Of a DNA stretch of 6,051 bases, positions 5,986 to 6,051 are shown one piece after another. Origin of the DNA: Bacteroidia bacterium (GTDB lineage: Bacteria > Bacteroidota > Bacteroidia > NS11-12g > UBA955); NCBI GenBank assembly GCA_020848595.1, contig JADLHV010000014.1, forward strand, positions 1-6,051, in the 5' to 3' direction. The notes under the pieces were generated by a model that had not been told where the DNA came from, made no database searches, and was given only the letters and a program-made list of their open reading frames with translations. The position numbers and the translations under genes are program-made. Within the stretch, counting starts at the first letter, position 1. Each line of letters starts with the position of its first letter.

Positions 5986-6051
5986 GATGTTTGTGTTTTT
6001 AATATTGGTGCTTCCATTTTAGTACCGCATTTTTTGCAAGTTCTTAGGTCA
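5982..6051 (-). CDS. 3' end of a probable 3-hydroxyanthranilate 3,4-dioxygenase (runs off right edge)
   Basis: The last 22 codons and the TGA stop of a minus-strand gene are visible, reading DLRTCKKCGTKMEAPILK then TQTS. The CxxC near the C-terminus fits the second half of the rubredoxin-like iron site of bacterial 3-hydroxyanthranilate 3,4-dioxygenases, whose Cupriavidus member ends with a similar RRCPHCG segment. That enzyme acts two steps after kynurenine 3-monooxygenase, converting 3-hydroxyanthranilate to the open-ring precursor of quinolinate. The stop overlaps the ATG of the monooxygenase gene by 4 bases, so the two belong to one operon. What is seen is only a Cys-x-x-Cys tail in frame; the name rests on this motif plus context. 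An unrelated zinc-ribbon protein with the same tail cannot be excluded from 22 residues. Confidence 0.7.
   Translation of the reverse strand, partial: DLRTCKKCGTKMEAPILKTQTS

Overview
The window is AT-rich and gene-dense, and reads as a piece of a Bacteroidota (Bacteroidetes) chromosome. Four things point that way: a TAnnTTTG-type -7 promoter element, no clear Shine-Dalgarno sites at the gene junctions, Bacteroidota-style M16 peptidase and tryptophan 2,3-dioxygenase sequences, and a secreted fibronectin-III-like protein of the kind found with the type IX secretion / gliding-motility sorting system. The exact genus cannot be read from the sequence. I saw no tRNA, rRNA, CRISPR array or insertion sequence, and no gene-free stretch longer than about 105 bases.

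Right part (3698-6051, minus strand): a tightly packed kynurenine-pathway operon entering from the right edge. It reads 3' end of a probable 3-hydroxyanthranilate 3,4-dioxygenase (22 residues visible), then kynurenine 3-monooxygenase (starting in a 4-base ATGA overlap), then tryptophan 2,3-dioxygenase after a 5-base gap. Together these are three of the five steps from tryptophan to quinolinate, the precursor of NAD. Kynurenine formamidase and kynureninase are not in the window and may lie beyond the right edge or elsewhere.

Middle (3225-3701, plus strand): one small predicted lipoprotein of unknown function. Its stop codon overlaps the stop of the dioxygenase gene tail-to-tail by 4 bases, so there is no space between the two genes for a dedicated terminator.

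Left part (1-3119, minus strand): a three-gene overlapping unit. It begins at a divergent 105-base intergenic region containing a TATCTTTG promoter element. The first gene encodes the zinc-binding M16 peptidase subunit, probably from a GTG codon on an almost leaderless mRNA. The second encodes the non-catalytic M16 partner that carries the substrate-binding Arg/Tyr pair. The third, running off the left edge, encodes an exported protein with two fibronectin-III-like domains; its GTG start lies inside the M16 gene. The two M16 products probably form one split-site protease. The third gene is an easily missed partial gene.

Nothing here amounts to a clearly new system. The most useful points are the hidden partial genes at both edges, the promoter-overlapped start of the M16 gene, and the overlap-coupled M16 / surface-protein operon.
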